Positions 34,057 to 41,832 of a DNA stretch of 55,405 bases are shown piece after piece. Source of the stretch: Bacteriovoracaceae bacterium UBA4573. GTDB lineage: Bacteria; Bdellovibrionota; UBA1018; UBA923. Under the pieces are notes generated by a model, which saw only the letters and a program-made list of their open reading frames with translations, was not told the DNA's origin and searched no databases. A program made the position numbers and the translations under genes. The stretch is taken from assembly GCA_002387735.1 (NCBI GenBank), contig DGKJ01000051.1, positions 43,363-98,767 on the forward strand, read 5' to 3'. The first letter of the stretch is position 1; every line of letters begins with the position of its first letter.

Positions 34057-34835
34057 ACTCCCTTAAATTTAGGTGCGCGTTTCTCAAGAAACGCCGTCGT
34101 GCCTTCTATTTGATCGCCGGTGCCAAATATGTCTCTAAAATGTCTTGCCTCAATGTCTAACCCATCTTTTGCCGTCGCGCTCTCGCCCGACAACCTAATG
34201 CTCGCCTTAGCCGACCTTACCGCTGTGACTGAGTTCCTAATAATTTCATTTCCTAACACCACGGCTTCATCAATTAATTTTTCTCTGGCCACCACTTTAT
34301 TAGTCAAACCTATCGACAAGGCTTCAGCCGCTGTAATTTTTCTTCCGGTAAAAATTAGTTCCTTCGCTTTAGCGAGTCCAACCCATCTCGCTAATCGCAC
34401 TGTTCCACCAAAACCGGGAATTAAACCGAGGCTCACTTCTGGCAATCCAAATACTGCGGTATCCGACGCAACTACCATGTCGCAGCTAATCGCCATTTCG
34501 CACCCGCCCCCTAGTGCAAAGCCATTTACCGCGGCAATGACTGGACAGGGAAACTCCTCTAGCATCATGGAAACTCGTTGACCTAGTTTTCCGAATTCCG
34601 CGGCGTTTTGCCCGGACATTCCATGCATTTCTGAGATATCCGCACCCGCAATGAAAGCCTTTTCGCCGGATCCAGTGATTACTAGGACTTTCGAAGCCCG
34701 CAGTTCCGTATCTGCCAGAATTTTTTCCCACTCTAATAGCAGCGCGCGATTTAATGCATTAAGTGCTTTTGGCCGATTAATTCTTAGAACAACAACTTCG
34801 CCAATTCGTTCAATAATAAAGTTTTCGTAGTTCAA
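34053..34835 (-). CDS. Enoyl-CoA hydratase (crotonase family)
   Basis: Adds water to trans-2-enoyl-CoA. With TTG 34835 as start the protein is 260 residues and begins MNYENFIIERIGEVVVLRIN, the typical beginning of this family. An upstream TTG at 34871 would place 12 extra residues over the end of hbd. Both catalytic glutamates are present: one in FALGGGCEMAISCD and one in GLPEVSLGLIPGFGG. It starts 4 nt after the hbd stop. Confidence 0.93.
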   Translation of the reverse strand: MNYENFIIERIGEVVVLRINRPKALNALNRALLLEWEKILADTELRASKVLVITGSGEKAFIAGADISEMHGMSGQNAAEFGKLGQRVSMMLEEFPCPVIAAVNGFALGGGCEMAISCDMVVASDTAVFGLPEVSLGLIPGFGGTVRLARWVGLAKAKELIFTGRKITAAEALSIGLTNKVVAREKLIDEAVVLGNEIIRNSVTAVRSAKASIRLSGESATAKDGLDIEARHFRDIFGTGDQIEGTTAFLEKRAPKFKGV

Positions 34836-34839
34836 ACAA

Positions 34840-35706
34840 TCAGCTTTCGTATTTATAGAAGCCGTGGCCAACTTTTTTACCTACTAGCCCCGCCGACACA
34901 TATTGTTTCAAAAGTGGGCAGGGTCGATACTTAGGGTCGCCGAGCCCTTCGTGTAATACATTGAGAATCGCGAGACAGGTATCGAGTCCAATAAAATCAG
35001 CCAATGCAAGCGGACCCATAGGCTGATTGGTGCCAAGCTTCATCGCATTATCGATGTCTTCGGCTTTTGCGATACCTTCGTAAAGCGCATAACAAGCTTC
35101 GTTAATCATCGGCATTAATATTCTGTTAACAACGAAACCTGGAAAATCTTTAGATTCTACACAAGTTTTTCCCATTTGTTCCCCGACTTGTTTGACACTT
35201 GAAAATGTCGCGTCGGACGTACGAAGCCCGCGAATAACCTCTACAAGCTTCATAATTGGAACGGGATTCATAAAATGCATACCTATCACTCGATCTGGGC
35301 GCCGTGTATGCGCGGCAATTGCTGTAATCGAAATAGACGAGGTATTAGACGCTAAGATCGCCTCTTCTTTACAGATTGAATCGACTTTTCTAAATATTTC
35401 GAACTTCAACTCTGGTTTTTCAACAACAGCCTCAACCACTAAGTCAGCCCGCGAAAGCTCTTCTAAATGCTGTGTAAACTGAATGCGCCCCAGGGCCGCC
35501 TTAGCCTCTTCGGCGCTAATCTTCGATTTTTCGACTAGTTTTCCAAGACTGTTTTCAATTCGAGCTCGAGCTCTAGTTAGGGACTCATTTGCAACGTCCT
35601 GCAGAACGATACCTAAGCCACTTGCAGCACCAACTTGTGCAATACCCGAACCCATTTGACCCGCGCCAACAACGCCGATCACTTGTATTTTAGATTTTGT
35701 TGTCAT
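34840..35706 (-). CDS. hbd: 3-hydroxybutyryl-CoA dehydrogenase
   Basis: NAD-dependent 3-hydroxyacyl-CoA dehydrogenase, 288 residues from ATG 35706. The Rossmann loop is GVVGAGQMGSGIAQVGAASG. The catalytic His lies in IGMHFMNPVPIMKLVEVIRG, and the C-terminal domain has NRILMPMINEACYALYEG. A frame extending 10 codons upstream lacks support. It begins 36 nt after mnmE and heads the acyl-CoA part of the run. Confidence 0.94.
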   Translation of the reverse strand: MTTKSKIQVIGVVGAGQMGSGIAQVGAASGLGIVLQDVANESLTRARARIENSLGKLVEKSKISAEEAKAALGRIQFTQHLEELSRADLVVEAVVEKPELKFEIFRKVDSICKEEAILASNTSSISITAIAAHTRRPDRVIGMHFMNPVPIMKLVEVIRGLRTSDATFSSVKQVGEQMGKTCVESKDFPGFVVNRILMPMINEACYALYEGIAKAEDIDNAMKLGTNQPMGPLALADFIGLDTCLAILNVLHEGLGDPKYRPCPLLKQYVSAGLVGKKVGHGFYKYES

Positions 35707-35742
35707 GGGCGAACTGTAGCGCCGGGAGCGCGGCATTTCAAC

Positions 35743-37137
35743 CTATTTGCCGATGCAAAACTCACTGAAAATCTTTGTCAAAACCGTATCGGGAGTGGTC
35801 TCGCCGATCACGTTTTCCAATGCCTGCGCGGCAATGCGTAATTCGGCACTTACAAGTTCTGGATCCCTAAGGCCTCGAGTTTTTACGAGTGTGCAAGCTT
35901 CCAATACAGCTTTCTGAAACCGCACAAGCATATCTAATTGATACTCTGTGGCTAGGAAGCCCGACTTCGCATCTCCATGATTCGCATCTAACACCGTGCG
36001 AATAGCTTCAAACAACTCTAAAAGACCCGTACCGCTTTTCGCGCTGACAAATACTACCGGCTCAATACCCACCAATTCACTTCTAATTCGGGCGGTGTTC
36101 TCGGGCGTCATTAAATCGGCCTTGGTAACAACGACAATGGAGTTATTTTTCTTGGGAAGAACACAAAGTTCTTTTAGGGCATCCACCGACACACTTGTTC
36201 CGTCGTAAATATGCAGCACTATTTCCGCAGCACTTGCCAGCATTAGCGCTCGCTCAACACCTGTAGCTTCAATTACCTCGCTAGTACCTCGGATACCCGC
36301 AGTGTCTGCCAACCTCAGCCGGTAGGGCCCAACTAGCAGTTCTTCAGTAATAATGTCTCGAGTAGTTCCTGCAATGGGCGAAACAATCGCTCGATCCTCT
36401 GCAAGCATTGCATTAAACAAAGTAGATTTCCCCGCATTTGGTTCCCCAAGAAGCACAACTTCAAATCCTTGCGCCACCCTTCTCGCGGAGTTCACCTTTT
36501 TTATGATCCGGTCGCAGCTAGTAATTACTTCGTTAGCCTTATCTAGAATAAACTCCGAAGTGGTCACTTCGACATCCTGATCTACAAAATCAATTGAGAG
36601 TTCCACTTTCGTTAACAAATCCCTAACGATGTCTCCCATTTTTCGAATGTCTGCCATTCGGTCATTCGAAAGCGTGTTGCGAGCAACTTTAACTTCCAAA
36701 TCGGACCTGGCGCTTATCATCTTTTGCAAAGCGCTGGCGCCGCTTAAGGAAAGTTTGCCGTTTCTAACTGCCTGAAAGGAAAACTCTCCCGGCAGGGCTA
36801 ATCGACATAACCCTGTTGAAAGCGCTTCCTGCAAGACGGCCTGAAGCACGTGTCGACCGCCATGGAGTTGCAGCTCCACAACCTCTTCCCCAGTAAATGA
36901 AGCCCCAGCTCGAAAATAAACGGAAAGTCCGTCGTCAAGCACTTCTCCAGTTGCCATTTTACAAATTTGAATGCGGTGCAAATAGCGCGCGGGTTCTGAT
37001 TTAAAATTTGGATCCAACTTTAAAGCGACCGCTTTGGCATTTTTACCGGAAACACGAATAATCCCCACTCCGGCGTCAGCGGCCAGACTCGTTGCAACTG
37101 CAATTATGGTATCATCCGAAAAATAGCTTCCTGCCAT
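35743..37137 (-). CDS. mnmE: tRNA modification GTPase MnmE (TrmE)
   Basis: Partner of MnmG in wobble-uridine modification. It is 464 residues: the N-terminal formyl-THF-binding domain (IIAVATSLAADAGVGIIRVSG), an alpha-helical domain, and an inserted G domain with P-loop G231-EPNAGKS, GTTRD at about 257-261 and DTAG. It ends with the conserved C-terminal FCIGK, including C461. It follows yidC by 21 nt. Confidence 0.97.
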   Translation of the reverse strand: MAGSYFSDDTIIAVATSLAADAGVGIIRVSGKNAKAVALKLDPNFKSEPARYLHRIQICKMATGEVLDDGLSVYFRAGASFTGEEVVELQLHGGRHVLQAVLQEALSTGLCRLALPGEFSFQAVRNGKLSLSGASALQKMISARSDLEVKVARNTLSNDRMADIRKMGDIVRDLLTKVELSIDFVDQDVEVTTSEFILDKANEVITSCDRIIKKVNSARRVAQGFEVVLLGEPNAGKSTLFNAMLAEDRAIVSPIAGTTRDIITEELLVGPYRLRLADTAGIRGTSEVIEATGVERALMLASAAEIVLHIYDGTSVSVDALKELCVLPKKNNSIVVVTKADLMTPENTARIRSELVGIEPVVFVSAKSGTGLLELFEAIRTVLDANHGDAKSGFLATEYQLDMLVRFQKAVLEACTLVKTRGLRDPELVSAELRIAAQALENVIGETTPDTVLTKIFSEFCIGK

Positions 37138-37158
37138 AGTTACTTCTTAAATTTCGTA

Positions 37159-38736
37159 CTACGAAACCACGACCGGCGTTTGTTCCTTCGCGTTAAGGAT
37201 TCGTAGTATAACCACCTGTTGAGCAATACTTACGACACTGTTAACCAACATATACAGCGTAAGTCCGGCGGGTAAAAACGCCATCATAGCCCCGAAAATC
37301 AACGGCATAAGTTGCATCATTTTTTGTTGGGCTGGGTCCATGGGTGCAGCTGTCGGTGTAATTTTTTGTTGCAAAAACATTAACAAAGTTAACACGATCG
37401 GAGTCACAAAGTATGGATCGCGGGCAGCCAAATCTGTGATCCAACCAAAGAATGGCTGGCGATATAAATCGAACGCTCCATAAAGAACATTGTAGAGCGC
37501 TATGAATACCGGCATTTGTAACAACATCGGCATACAGCCACTCATTGGGTTGTACCCATTAGACTGCATCAGCTTCAGGGTTTCCTGATTCATTCGCTGC
37601 CGATCGTCTTTGTATTTTTCTTGGAGGCGTTTGATTTGCGGTTGAATTCGCTGCATCTCTTTCATGCCCTTCATGGACTTGTAAGTCAGAGGATACAAAA
37701 TCATTTTTATAGCTATAGTTAACAAAATGATCGCAACACCGAAGTTTCCAAAAATCGTGTGCAACCATTTCAGGGCCTGAAGCATTGGGTATGCAATTAC
37801 GGTAAACCAACCAAAGTCCACTGCAAGATCCAACTTGTTCCCTACTTTTTTCAGGGAATCGATTTCTTTTACACCGTAATAATACCGTACTGGTAAATTT
37901 AAACTGGGGCCCGTCAAGCGATATACCAAGCTAGCCGCCACTTCGCCGCTATCTGTGGGTCGTGCCTGAAACTGTGGTTTTGTCGCCGATCCGTTGTCGA
38001 GTATTGCCTTTAGAAAATAACGCGAAGAAATTCCGGCCCAATATCCGCCTGCCAAATCTTCCTTAACTTCGCTCATGTCTGAAAGCGCCCACGTCGACAG
38101 GCCATCATCATTTACGAATACGGCTTCTCTTCGTTCATTTTCGCTGTATTCTTTTGCCACGTCTCGCGCGGCACTAATATTTACAAAAAGATAATTGGGA
38201 TAGGTATTTCGAAACTGAAAAGTAGTGTCGTTATCAACGGTGTGTGCGTCGGGATTAAGCACGAATGTTCGCGTTACTGCTACTTTTTCGTCGGAATAAC
38301 TCAGAACTATTTTTCGGGTATCGTCGCCGCTTTTTTCCGACGATTGTACCTTAAAAGGCAGTGAAGCAAGATACATCCATTCCTGCGACGGACTCAAAAT
38401 TTCGAGTTCTTTCTTTCCTCCAATTAACGAGTTCAAATCAACTGCACGCACTGTCTCGCCGCGATTCGATTCAATTTGTGTAATGACTCCGCCGCGAGTG
38501 GCAATTTTTACTTTCATTCCCGCGCCGCCAAGGGTGACGACCTTTTCTTCACTTATTGTCGAATTAGGCGTCGTACTTGTGGTATTGCTCGCAACTCCCT
38601 TTACATTTTCATTAGTAGCTGTCGAAACCACATTCTGTAGTGGTGCACCAACGTGCGGCTTTACGAAAAGTTGCTGCCAAAGCAGAAAAATTCCTGCGCA
38701 CAAAGCGACAACCAAAAACATTCTCTTATTTTCCAT
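37159..38736 (-). CDS. yidC: Membrane protein insertase YidC
   Basis: Inserts and folds inner-membrane proteins. It is 525 residues. An N-terminal membrane helix (5-24), a large periplasmic domain (about 60-325) and five C-terminal helices (from about 340) are visible. The core insertase segment contains YPLTYKSMKGMKEMQRIQPQ with a following KLQEKYKDDRQRMNQE loop, and NPMSGCMPMLLQMPVFIALY. GAGGG lies 6 nt before the ATG, inside the end of yidD, which overlaps by 11 nt. Confidence 0.97.
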   Translation of the reverse strand: MENKRMFLVVALCAGIFLLWQQLFVKPHVGAPLQNVVSTATNENVKGVASNTTSTTPNSTISEEKVVTLGGAGMKVKIATRGGVITQIESNRGETVRAVDLNSLIGGKKELEILSPSQEWMYLASLPFKVQSSEKSGDDTRKIVLSYSDEKVAVTRTFVLNPDAHTVDNDTTFQFRNTYPNYLFVNISAARDVAKEYSENERREAVFVNDDGLSTWALSDMSEVKEDLAGGYWAGISSRYFLKAILDNGSATKPQFQARPTDSGEVAASLVYRLTGPSLNLPVRYYYGVKEIDSLKKVGNKLDLAVDFGWFTVIAYPMLQALKWLHTIFGNFGVAIILLTIAIKMILYPLTYKSMKGMKEMQRIQPQIKRLQEKYKDDRQRMNQETLKLMQSNGYNPMSGCMPMLLQMPVFIALYNVLYGAFDLYRQPFFGWITDLAARDPYFVTPIVLTLLMFLQQKITPTAAPMDPAQQKMMQLMPLIFGAMMAFLPAGLTLYMLVNSVVSIAQQVVILRILNAKEQTPVVVS

Positions 38737-38977
38737 AAATTCCCTCTCGCTTGACTTCGCCCCGAAACGTAAACCAGGGGTTGCAGGACAATAACCTCAA
38801 CAAAATCTGTGGCAACGCGCGGATCGCGCCATTTCTTCGTACGGCTTTTTCCGCAAACTGACTGCACGTTACTTCGTATCGACAATTAGCTCCAAAAATG
38901 ACCGAAAAAAAAGGCGAAAACACCACTTGGTAGAATCGAATTAGAACTAAAACGGGCAAAGACACTATATCTTTCAT
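38726..38977 (-). CDS. yidD: Membrane protein insertion efficiency factor YidD
   Basis: Small membrane-associated protein of 83 residues with the family's conserved LIRFYQVVFSP, the cysteine segment CRYEVTCSQFAEKAV, and a C-terminal CNPWFTFRGEV. I chose ATG 38977, which forms an ATGA overlap with the rnpA stop; a start at 38992 would add five residues. It lies between rnpA and yidC, the usual position. Confidence 0.92.
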   Translation of the reverse strand: MKDIVSLPVLVLIRFYQVVFSPFFSVIFGANCRYEVTCSQFAEKAVRRNGAIRALPQILLRLLSCNPWFTFRGEVKREGIYGK

Positions 38978-39336
38978 ACTCCGCCCCGCCATTGAGTTAG
39001 ATCTTTCTTGAGCCGATCGATGTAGCTTTTAACAAGATTCACAGGGGGTTTTACAACTATATTTAAGTCGATATTTCCGAGCATGTCCTTGTGCAAACGA
39101 AACCATTCTCGAATTGTTCTTTTAATTCGGAAACGCCACACAGAGGAAACCTTGCCCTTAATGGTAATACCTAAACGTGACCGGCCGGTTTCACTGTCTT
39201 TGAAAAAAGCCAGAAACGTACCACCGCGATGCACACCCGGTTCATCAAACAACCGAATAAATTCTTTTCGTTGAGTGAGGCGTTCCGACCTGGCAAATGA
39301 ATTCTTTTTTTTCACCGACAAGCGAGCGTCGCGCAA
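38974..39336 (-). CDS. rnpA: Ribonuclease P protein component
   Basis: Protein subunit of RNase P, which matures tRNA 5' ends. The frame from TTG 39336 gives 120 residues; GTG 39315 would give 113 and begin MKKKNSFARSERLTQRKEF, which may be the real start. Neither has a ribosome site. The conserved basic motif normally read as RNRxKRxxRE appears here as RFRIKRTIREWFR, with the usual Asn replaced by Phe. It starts 2 nt after the rpmH stop. Confidence 0.9.
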   Translation of the reverse strand: MRDARLSVKKKNSFARSERLTQRKEFIRLFDEPGVHRGGTFLAFFKDSETGRSRLGITIKGKVSSVWRFRIKRTIREWFRLHKDMLGNIDLNIVVKPPVNLVKSYIDRLKKDLTQWRGGV

Positions 39337-39338
39337 AT

Positions 39339-39488
39339 TTATTTACGGGAAGTAGTAGGCGCTAAGCGCTTGCGACCTTTTCGGCGGCGACGGTTTAACA
39401 CCTTCGCTCCATTCGACGTGCTCATGCGCGCCAAAAAGCCGTGCGTACGGCGACGTTTCTTCCGACTTGGTTGAAGTGTTCTTTTCAT
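39339..39488 (-). CDS. rpmH: 50S ribosomal protein L34
   Basis: 49 residues, starting MKRTLQPSRKKRRRTHGFLA and ending with a basic Arg/Lys-rich tail; unmistakable L34. It is easily missed because the frame is open well upstream of ATG 39488. First gene of the rpmH-rnpA-yidD-yidC-mnmE block. No Shine-Dalgarno precedes the ATG, and the promoter proposed upstream would give an almost leaderless transcript. Confidence 0.97.
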   Translation of the reverse strand: MKRTLQPSRKKRRRTHGFLARMSTSNGAKVLNRRRRKGRKRLAPTTSRK

Positions 39489-39497
39489 AGTGCTGCG

Positions 39498-39526
39498 TTC
39501 ATACGACGCTAGACCGTCCGTGTCAA
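39498..39526 (-). promoter_or_regulatory. Candidate sigma-70-type promoter for rpmH
   Basis: On the minus strand a perfect TTGACA (39526-39521) is followed after 17 nt by TATGAA (39503-39498), four of six matches to TATAAT. Transcription would begin near 39491, only about 3 nt before the rpmH ATG. It probably drives the whole rpmH-to-mcmB run. Confidence 0.5.
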
Positions 39527-39534
39527 GAACTCGC

Positions 39535-39549
39535 GCGATACTGTATCGC
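39535..39549. promoter_or_regulatory. Perfect 7-bp inverted repeat in the rpmH-dnaA gap
   Basis: GCGATAC-T-GTATCGC, two 7-bp arms with a 1-nt spacer, lies centrally in the 118-bp divergent gap between rpmH and dnaA. It has the size of a dimeric repressor operator and sits just upstream of the rpmH -35. No DnaA box occurs in this gap. Confidence 0.4.
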
Positions 39550-39606
39550 AGCTTGCCCAAGAACACCTCTTCTGTTATCCCTCTCTTCCTCGTCAATCGG
39601 GGGATT

Positions 39607-41169
39607 ATGTCTAGCCATTCATTCAACTGGGAACAGCTACTTTCGGAAGTTGGCAAAAAAATTCCACCCGCACAGTTTCGTGCATGGCTGGATCCAGTGC
39701 GTTTTCTCGAGCTAACCTCAGAGAGCCTAGTGGTTACGGCGCCCACGCCTTTTAGCAAAGACTGGATAACTGACAATTATAAGACCATTTTTGAGGAGGC
39801 GCTGCTCAGCCTTTACGGGGTACATGCCTCATTAAAGGTGGAAGTCGACTCCGAAATGGGCCTCATTTCAACGACCGACGTTAATGCAGAAAACGATTCG
39901 AATCATATAGTTAAGTCCGGTGAAGGGACAAAACATTTGCATGAAGAAAGTGAGTTGAGTTCCGAAATCGAAACACCACAGTCGAATGAAGCGTCAACGA
40001 ATCCGGGACTCCCTCTTTTTGAATATATAAAGTCGTCGAAGACCAGCGAACCTCGAATTCACACCCGTTACCAAGAGGAACGCCCCGCAAGCAATACCCC
40101 GGTAGCAGCGATCTCAGTAAGAGACCTTACAACCCCGGTCGTTAGAACCCAGGGTCAATCGCTTGACCCGAAACAGACGTTCGATCGGTTTGTAGTTGGT
40201 GCAAGTAACCAGTTTGCCCACGCGGCAGCGCGAGCAGTGGCAGAACAGCCCGCCAGCCAGTACAATCCTCTATTCATATATAGCGGAGCGGGCCTTGGTA
40301 AAACGCACCTACTCCATGCAATTGGTAATTACGTTCTCAAAGTGAACCCGAAAGCTAAGATTTGTTATCTTTCGGCCGAAAAGTTTGTAAACGATCTCAT
40401 TGATTCGATTCGTCACGAAAAAATGAGCCAGTTTCGTTCTAAATACCGCGACGGATTCGACATGCTGTTGATGGACGATATTCAATTCATCGCTGGCAAA
40501 GACCGTACTCAGGAAGAATTTTTTCACACTTTCAACGCACTTCATTCTTCAAAAAGACAAATTGTTGTTACGAGCGATAAGTTTCCTAAAGATATCCCAG
40601 GGCTAGAAGAGCGACTACGTACTAGATTTGAATGGGGTTTAGTGGCGGATATTCAACCGCCCGAAATTGAAACACGAATCGCTATCCTCAAAGCTAAAGC
40701 AGAAATAGATGATATTTTCTTACCAAACGATGTCGCCGTATTTTTGGCTAGTCACATTAAGACAAATGTACGGGAACTTGAAGGCGCGTTGATTCGCATG
40801 GGTGCACAAGCTTCGCTTTCCGGTGTTGAAATTAGTCTTGAACTCGCAAAACGGGAACTTAAGACTATTATCCAGGAACCTTCGCTTTTAATTACCCCAG
40901 ACGTAATCCTGGACGCCGTGGCTTCTCATTTTTCTATTCGATTGGCCGACTTAAAGGGGTCGGTTCGATCTCGAAAAGTGGCTCTTCCTCGTCAAATTGG
41001 TATGTTTTTAATTCGAAAGTACTGCACTCACTCTTTTACTGAAATCGGTCTCCTCTTCGGTGGAAAAGACCATTCAACCGTTATGCACGGCGTAAGATCC
41101 GTAGAAAAATCTCTTTTAAGCGACGCTGAAATCCGAGGCCACGTCGAATCGATTCAAAATTCTCTTTGA
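39607..41169 (+). CDS. dnaA: Chromosomal replication initiator DnaA
   Basis: AAA+ initiator that binds DnaA boxes and opens oriC. From ATG 39607, preceded by GGGGG, it is 520 residues. Domain I spans about 1-85 (NWEQLLSEVGKKIPPAQFRAW). Domain II is a long, acidic, poorly ordered linker (about 86-185). Domain III has Walker A GAGLGKT (227-233) and Walker B LLMDDIQFIAGK. Domain IV carries the box-recognition signature GGKDHSTVMHGVRSVEK. It is followed directly by the oriC box cluster. Confidence 0.97.
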   Translation: MSSHSFNWEQLLSEVGKKIPPAQFRAWLDPVRFLELTSESLVVTAPTPFSKDWITDNYKTIFEEALLSLYGVHASLKVEVDSEMGLISTTDVNAENDSNHIVKSGEGTKHLHEESELSSEIETPQSNEASTNPGLPLFEYIKSSKTSEPRIHTRYQEERPASNTPVAAISVRDLTTPVVRTQGQSLDPKQTFDRFVVGASNQFAHAAARAVAEQPASQYNPLFIYSGAGLGKTHLLHAIGNYVLKVNPKAKICYLSAEKFVNDLIDSIRHEKMSQFRSKYRDGFDMLLMDDIQFIAGKDRTQEEFFHTFNALHSSKRQIVVTSDKFPKDIPGLEERLRTRFEWGLVADIQPPEIETRIAILKAKAEIDDIFLPNDVAVFLASHIKTNVRELEGALIRMGAQASLSGVEISLELAKRELKTIIQEPSLLITPDVILDAVASHFSIRLADLKGSVRSRKVALPRQIGMFLIRKYCTHSFTEIGLLFGGKDHSTVMHGVRSVEKSLLSDAEIRGHVESIQNSL

Positions 41170-41360
41170 ATCAATATTTGCGCTTTGCACACAGCTTATC
41201 CACATAACATTGCAAGTTATCCACAAGACACCCCCTACTTATCCACAGCCGGGGTAATACCTGTCCACATTTCAATTTTGCGTCTTTGACTTATCCACAA
41301 TGCACCCAAAAATCTGTGGATAACCCTGTGGATAACTTGTGGATAAGTTTTCTGTTCAAA

Positions 41361-41719
41361 AGTTATCCACAGAGTTATCCACCGACTTATCCACAAGGAA
41401 ATCAAAATAATTCCAAATAATTAACTTAGTTATCCACATTATCCACAAGGCGGAACTATCCACATGCGAACTCAAACTCTTAAAAGTTATCCACACCTGT
41501 GGATAACTCTCGAAAAATACCCGTAGCTTGGCGCAGCAATTATTGGGTTATCCACAACGTGCTGCGAAAATTGTGGATAACTTTTTAATTACAAAATGTT
41601 ATCCACAGATCCCTGTTGAAAACCTGTGGATAAAGTGGTTTAAAACCTCCGATGAGGGGTTTTCCACAATTTGGTTCGAGTTATCCACAGAGTTATCCAC
41701 CGAGTTATCCACACGGAAA
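41361..41719 (+). repeat. 41-bp direct repeat carrying a DnaA-box triplet (two copies)
   Basis: The segment at 41361-41401 recurs at 41679-41719, exactly 318 bp apart, with two mismatches (41386 C/G and 41396 A/C). Each copy holds three boxes 12 bp apart: exact, TTATCCACC, exact. This indicates internal duplication within the origin. Confidence 0.85.
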
Positions 41720-41756
41720 ATTCTTTTTTATCAAGGGCTTGGTTGAGTTATCCACA

Positions 41757-41810
41757 CTATCCACAGCCTTATTACTACTACTGTATTTATATATATTAAT
41801 TATTTAGAAG
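41757..41810. promoter_or_regulatory. DnaA-trio-like element and AT-rich DNA unwinding element
   Basis: After the last box (CTATCCACA, 41757-41765) and a GCC spacer come TTA-TTA-CTA-CTA-CTG (41769-41783). Read 3' to 5' on the other strand this is AAT-AAT-GAT-GAT-GAC, matching the DnaA-trio pattern 3'-(G/A)AT-5' that DnaA uses to engage single-stranded DNA. It is followed by an almost pure A/T stretch (41784-41807). The order box, GC-rich spacer, trios, AT-rich tract is that of the basal origin unwinding system. The dnaN ribosome site follows. Confidence 0.75.
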
Positions 41811-41832
41811 GTGGAGAGTTGAGGAGAACATC

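Larger units (their letters stand above)
41170..41832. other. Chromosomal replication origin oriC
   Basis: The 663-bp gap between dnaA and dnaN. I count 20 exact TTATCCACA boxes. Plus strand: 41196, 41217, 41239, 41291, 41363, 41387, 41430, 41439, 41487, 41548, 41599, 41681, 41705 and 41748. Minus strand (left coordinate): 41315, 41327, 41338, 41498, 41572 and 41625. Near-matches are at 41261 (CTGTCCACA), 41375 and 41693 (TTATCCACC), 41456 and 41757 (CTATCCACA) and 41660 (TTTTCCACA). Several form triplets with 11-12 bp spacing, one pair abuts (41430/41439), and 41487/41498 form a near-perfect palindrome. An AT-rich element lies at the dnaN end. There is no credible gene. Confidence 0.96.

Noticed and set aside
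39490..39606. N-terminal extension of dnaA by 39 codons
   Set aside because: It occupies the divergent rpmH-dnaA promoter gap and matches no DnaA N-terminus; ATG 39607 has a good ribosome site.
39489..39776. 96-codon N-terminal extension of rpmH
   Set aside because: L34 is a complete 49-residue protein starting at ATG 39488; the extension runs antisense to dnaA.
41528..41746. 72-codon plus-strand ORF in oriC with ELSTELSTELST repeats
   Set aside because: The repeats are translations of tandem DnaA boxes. There is no ribosome site and no protein-like sequence; it lies wholly within the origin.
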